Below, piece after piece: positions 60,642-62,067 of a stretch of DNA of 62,067 nt (positions are counted from its first letter, which is position 1; the number at the start of each line of letters is the position of its first letter). This DNA is from an uncultured Ectothiorhodospiraceae bacterium (GTDB taxonomy: Bacteria > Pseudomonadota > Gammaproteobacteria > Nitrococcales > Nitrococcaceae): assembly GCA_913055565.1 (NCBI GenBank), contig CAJXKP010000014.1:1-62067 (forward strand), in the 5' to 3' direction. A program made the translations under genes and the position numbers. The notes under the pieces are model-generated. The model did no database searches. It was not told where the DNA came from and saw only the letters and a list, made by a program, of their open reading frames with translations.

Positions 60642-62066
60642 TCAACTATCAGCCCCCGCCGTATCAGGTCCGTCGGCATTCATGCCGTCACCGCGGCGCC
60701 ATGCGTGGAAACGGCCCAGCCAGCGCAGCACAAGCTGCGGCGCATGGGCCTTCTTCCACTCGCTGGCGGCGAACTTATTGGCCTCGGCCATCGTCGGGTA
60801 GACGTGGATGGTCGAGAGGATCTTGTTGAGCCCCAGGCCGTGACGTAGGGCGGTGACGTATTCGCTAATAAGCTCACCGGCGTGCTCGCCGACAATCGTC
60901 GCGCCCAGGATCTTGTCCTTGCCGGGCACGGTGAGGACCTTCACAAAGCCCGAGTCGGCGCCCTCGGTGACGGCGCGATCGAGCTCGGCGAGGTCGTAGG
61001 TCGTGACCTCGTAGGGCACGCCTTGGGCGTCGGCCTCCTGCTCGTTGATGCCGACACGGGCCACCTCCGGCTCGGTGAAGGTCGTCCAGGGCAGGGCCTT
61101 ATAGCTCACCGCGAAGCGCTTGAAGCTCCCGAACAGGGCGTTCACGGCGGCGTGCCAAGCCTGGTGGGAGGCCGCGTGAGTGAACTGGTAGGGCCCGGAG
61201 ACGTCGCCCACGGCGTAGATATTGGGGAAGCAGGTCTGTAGGTAGTCATTAACCTCGATGCTGCCCCGCTCGGTGGTCGGGATGGCCAGTGCCTCCCGGC
61301 CGAAGCCTTCCGTGTTGGGCTTACGCCCCACCGCCACCAGGATCTGGTCGCAATCGATGGTCTCCTCAGCGTCCGGGGTCTCGACGCGTACGTGCTTGCG
61401 GCCGTCCGGGTCCTGGCTGACGCCCACCGCCCGACTGCGCGTGCGGATGGTGACGCCTTCCGCCATCAGGCGCTCCATCATATGGCGCGAAGCCTGTTCA
61501 TCCTCGCGGCCCATGATGCGATCAGCGGCCTCGAGCTGGGTTACCCGCGTCCCCAGCCGGGCGAAGGCCTGGGTAAGCTCCGTGCCGATAGGGCCACCGC
61601 CCATGACCACCAGGTGCTCGGGCTGCTCGCGCAGCGACCAGATGCTGTCCGTGGTGTGGTAGTCCACGTCCTCGATGCCGGCGATGGGCGGCACGAAGGG
61701 GTGGGCGCCGGTGGCGATGATGATGTTGCGGGTCGTTAGGGTCTCGCCGCCGATCTCAACGGCCCAGGGCGAGACGATGCGCGCCCCAGCCTCGCGCACG
61801 TCGACGCCCATGGAGCGGAAGCGCTCCGGCGAGTCGTGGGGCTCGATGTGCTTAATCACGCCCTGGACGCGCTCCATGATCTCGGCGAAGTCGAACTCGC
61901 ACTCGGCGCGCCTAATGCCGTAGTGCGGGGCGTTGTTGACCTGATGGACGAAGCGGGCCGAGCGGATGAAGGTCTTGGACGGCACGCAGCCGGTGTTGAG
62001 GCAATCACCGCCCATGCGGCCCTTCTCGGCGAGGGTCACCTTGGCCTTGACCGTAGCACCGATAAG
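60642..62066 (-). CDS. FAD-dependent pyridine nucleotide-disulfide oxidoreductase (5' end off window)
   Basis: A class I flavin disulfide reductase of the mercuric reductase/dihydrolipoamide dehydrogenase type. The frame is open to the right edge, so the FAD-binding start is missing. The redox cysteines are in GGDCLNTGCVPSK, a GGGPIGTELTQAF NAD(P)H fold and a YAVGDVSGP FAD block follow, and the C-terminal interface domain ends with TIHVYPTMAEANKF. No C-terminal vicinal Cys pair is present, so a mercuric reductase is unlikely. It lies 58 bases upstream of the acetoacetyl-CoA synthetase on the same strand. Confidence 0.88.
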   Translation of the reverse strand, partial: LIGATVKAKVTLAEKGRMGGDCLNTGCVPSKTFIRSARFVHQVNNAPHYGIRRAECEFDFAEIMERVQGVIKHIEPHDSPERFRSMGVDVREAGARIVSPWAVEIGGETLTTRNIIIATGAHPFVPPIAGIEDVDYHTTDSIWSLREQPEHLVVMGGGPIGTELTQAFARLGTRVTQLEAADRIMGREDEQASRHMMERLMAEGVTIRTRSRAVGVSQDPDGRKHVRVETPDAEETIDCDQILVAVGRKPNTEGFGREALAIPTTERGSIEVNDYLQTCFPNIYAVGDVSGPYQFTHAASHQAWHAAVNALFGSFKRFAVSYKALPWTTFTEPEVARVGINEQEADAQGVPYEVTTYDLAELDRAVTEGADSGFVKVLTVPGKDKILGATIVGEHAGELISEYVTALRHGLGLNKILSTIHVYPTMAEANKFAASEWKKAHAPQLVLRWLGRFHAWRRGDGMNADGPDTAGADS

Positions 62067-62067
62067 C

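Noticed and set aside
60642-62066. Mercuric reductase
   Set aside because: The redox-active CxxxxC is present but the C-terminal vicinal cysteine pair and an N-terminal metal-binding domain or mer operon are not seen.
1-62067. CRISPR array, tRNA or rRNA genes, prophage
   Set aside because: No regularly spaced short repeats, no cloverleaf with a GTTCAAATC-like arm and no phage structural genes were recognised by eye. A covariance-model scan would settle tRNAs and small RNAs.

Overview
The window is a dense, GC-rich stretch from the chromosome of a Gram-negative bacterium, most likely a gammaproteobacterium. The evidence is a recC-recB-recD cluster, TmcA, TrmO, LpxD, an NsrR-type Rrf2 regulator and a full proteobacterial dedicated sortase system. 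Phasin, acetoacetyl-CoA synthetase and sulfide:quinone oxidoreductase genes fit a polyhydroxyalkanoate-storing, sulfide-oxidising organism, perhaps halophilic. I cannot name the genus.

Region 1 (about 0.9-20.1 kb) is the most interesting. It is a long sphingolipid locus. It holds a core ceramide pathway (serine palmitoyltransferase-like enzyme, dedicated acyl carrier protein, CerR-like dehydrogenase, fatty acyl-AMP ligase, GNAT-type bacterial ceramide synthase). Alongside lie a Tam41-like cytidylyltransferase, two further nucleotidyltransferases, a HIT-like protein, an LptF/LptG-like permease pair, a Wzx-like flippase, a metallophosphoesterase, a sulfotransferase, a glycerophosphotransferase-like protein, a CDP-alcohol phosphotransferase with a nucleotidyltransferase-like N-terminus, and a lipid kinase of the DAG/ceramide kinase fold. 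Together they suggest a route ceramide -> ceramide phosphate -> CDP-activated intermediate -> phospho-headgroup sphingolipid, with dedicated export. The route is inferred; the individual families are visible in the sequence.

Region 2 (20.2-26.6 kb) is a complete dedicated sortase system: an OmpA-like protein, a sortase and its single VIT/vWA substrate on the minus strand, and a divergent response regulator/histidine kinase pair.

Region 3 (26.6-38.3 kb) is mixed housekeeping: a UvrD-like helicase, a RelE/ParE-type toxin-antitoxin pair, a LOG-family protein, tmcA, an nrtR-nadA operon with a likely operator, a type II sqr converging on nsrR, and a phasin. Two copies of a roughly 165-bp miniature inverted-repeat element lie here, one flanked by a perfect 9-bp target duplication.

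Region 4 (38.5-47.2 kb) is a tightly overlapping recC-recB-recD operon.

Region 5 (47.2-62.1 kb) has a PAS histidine kinase, an AhpD-like protein, a cytochrome b561/YceI pair, a GAF protein, two tandem lpxD paralogues, a four-gene TroABCD-like metal ABC transporter, a frameshifted acetoacetyl-CoA synthetase and the incomplete gene of a flavin disulfide reductase that runs off the right edge. No tRNA, rRNA or CRISPR array was recognised.
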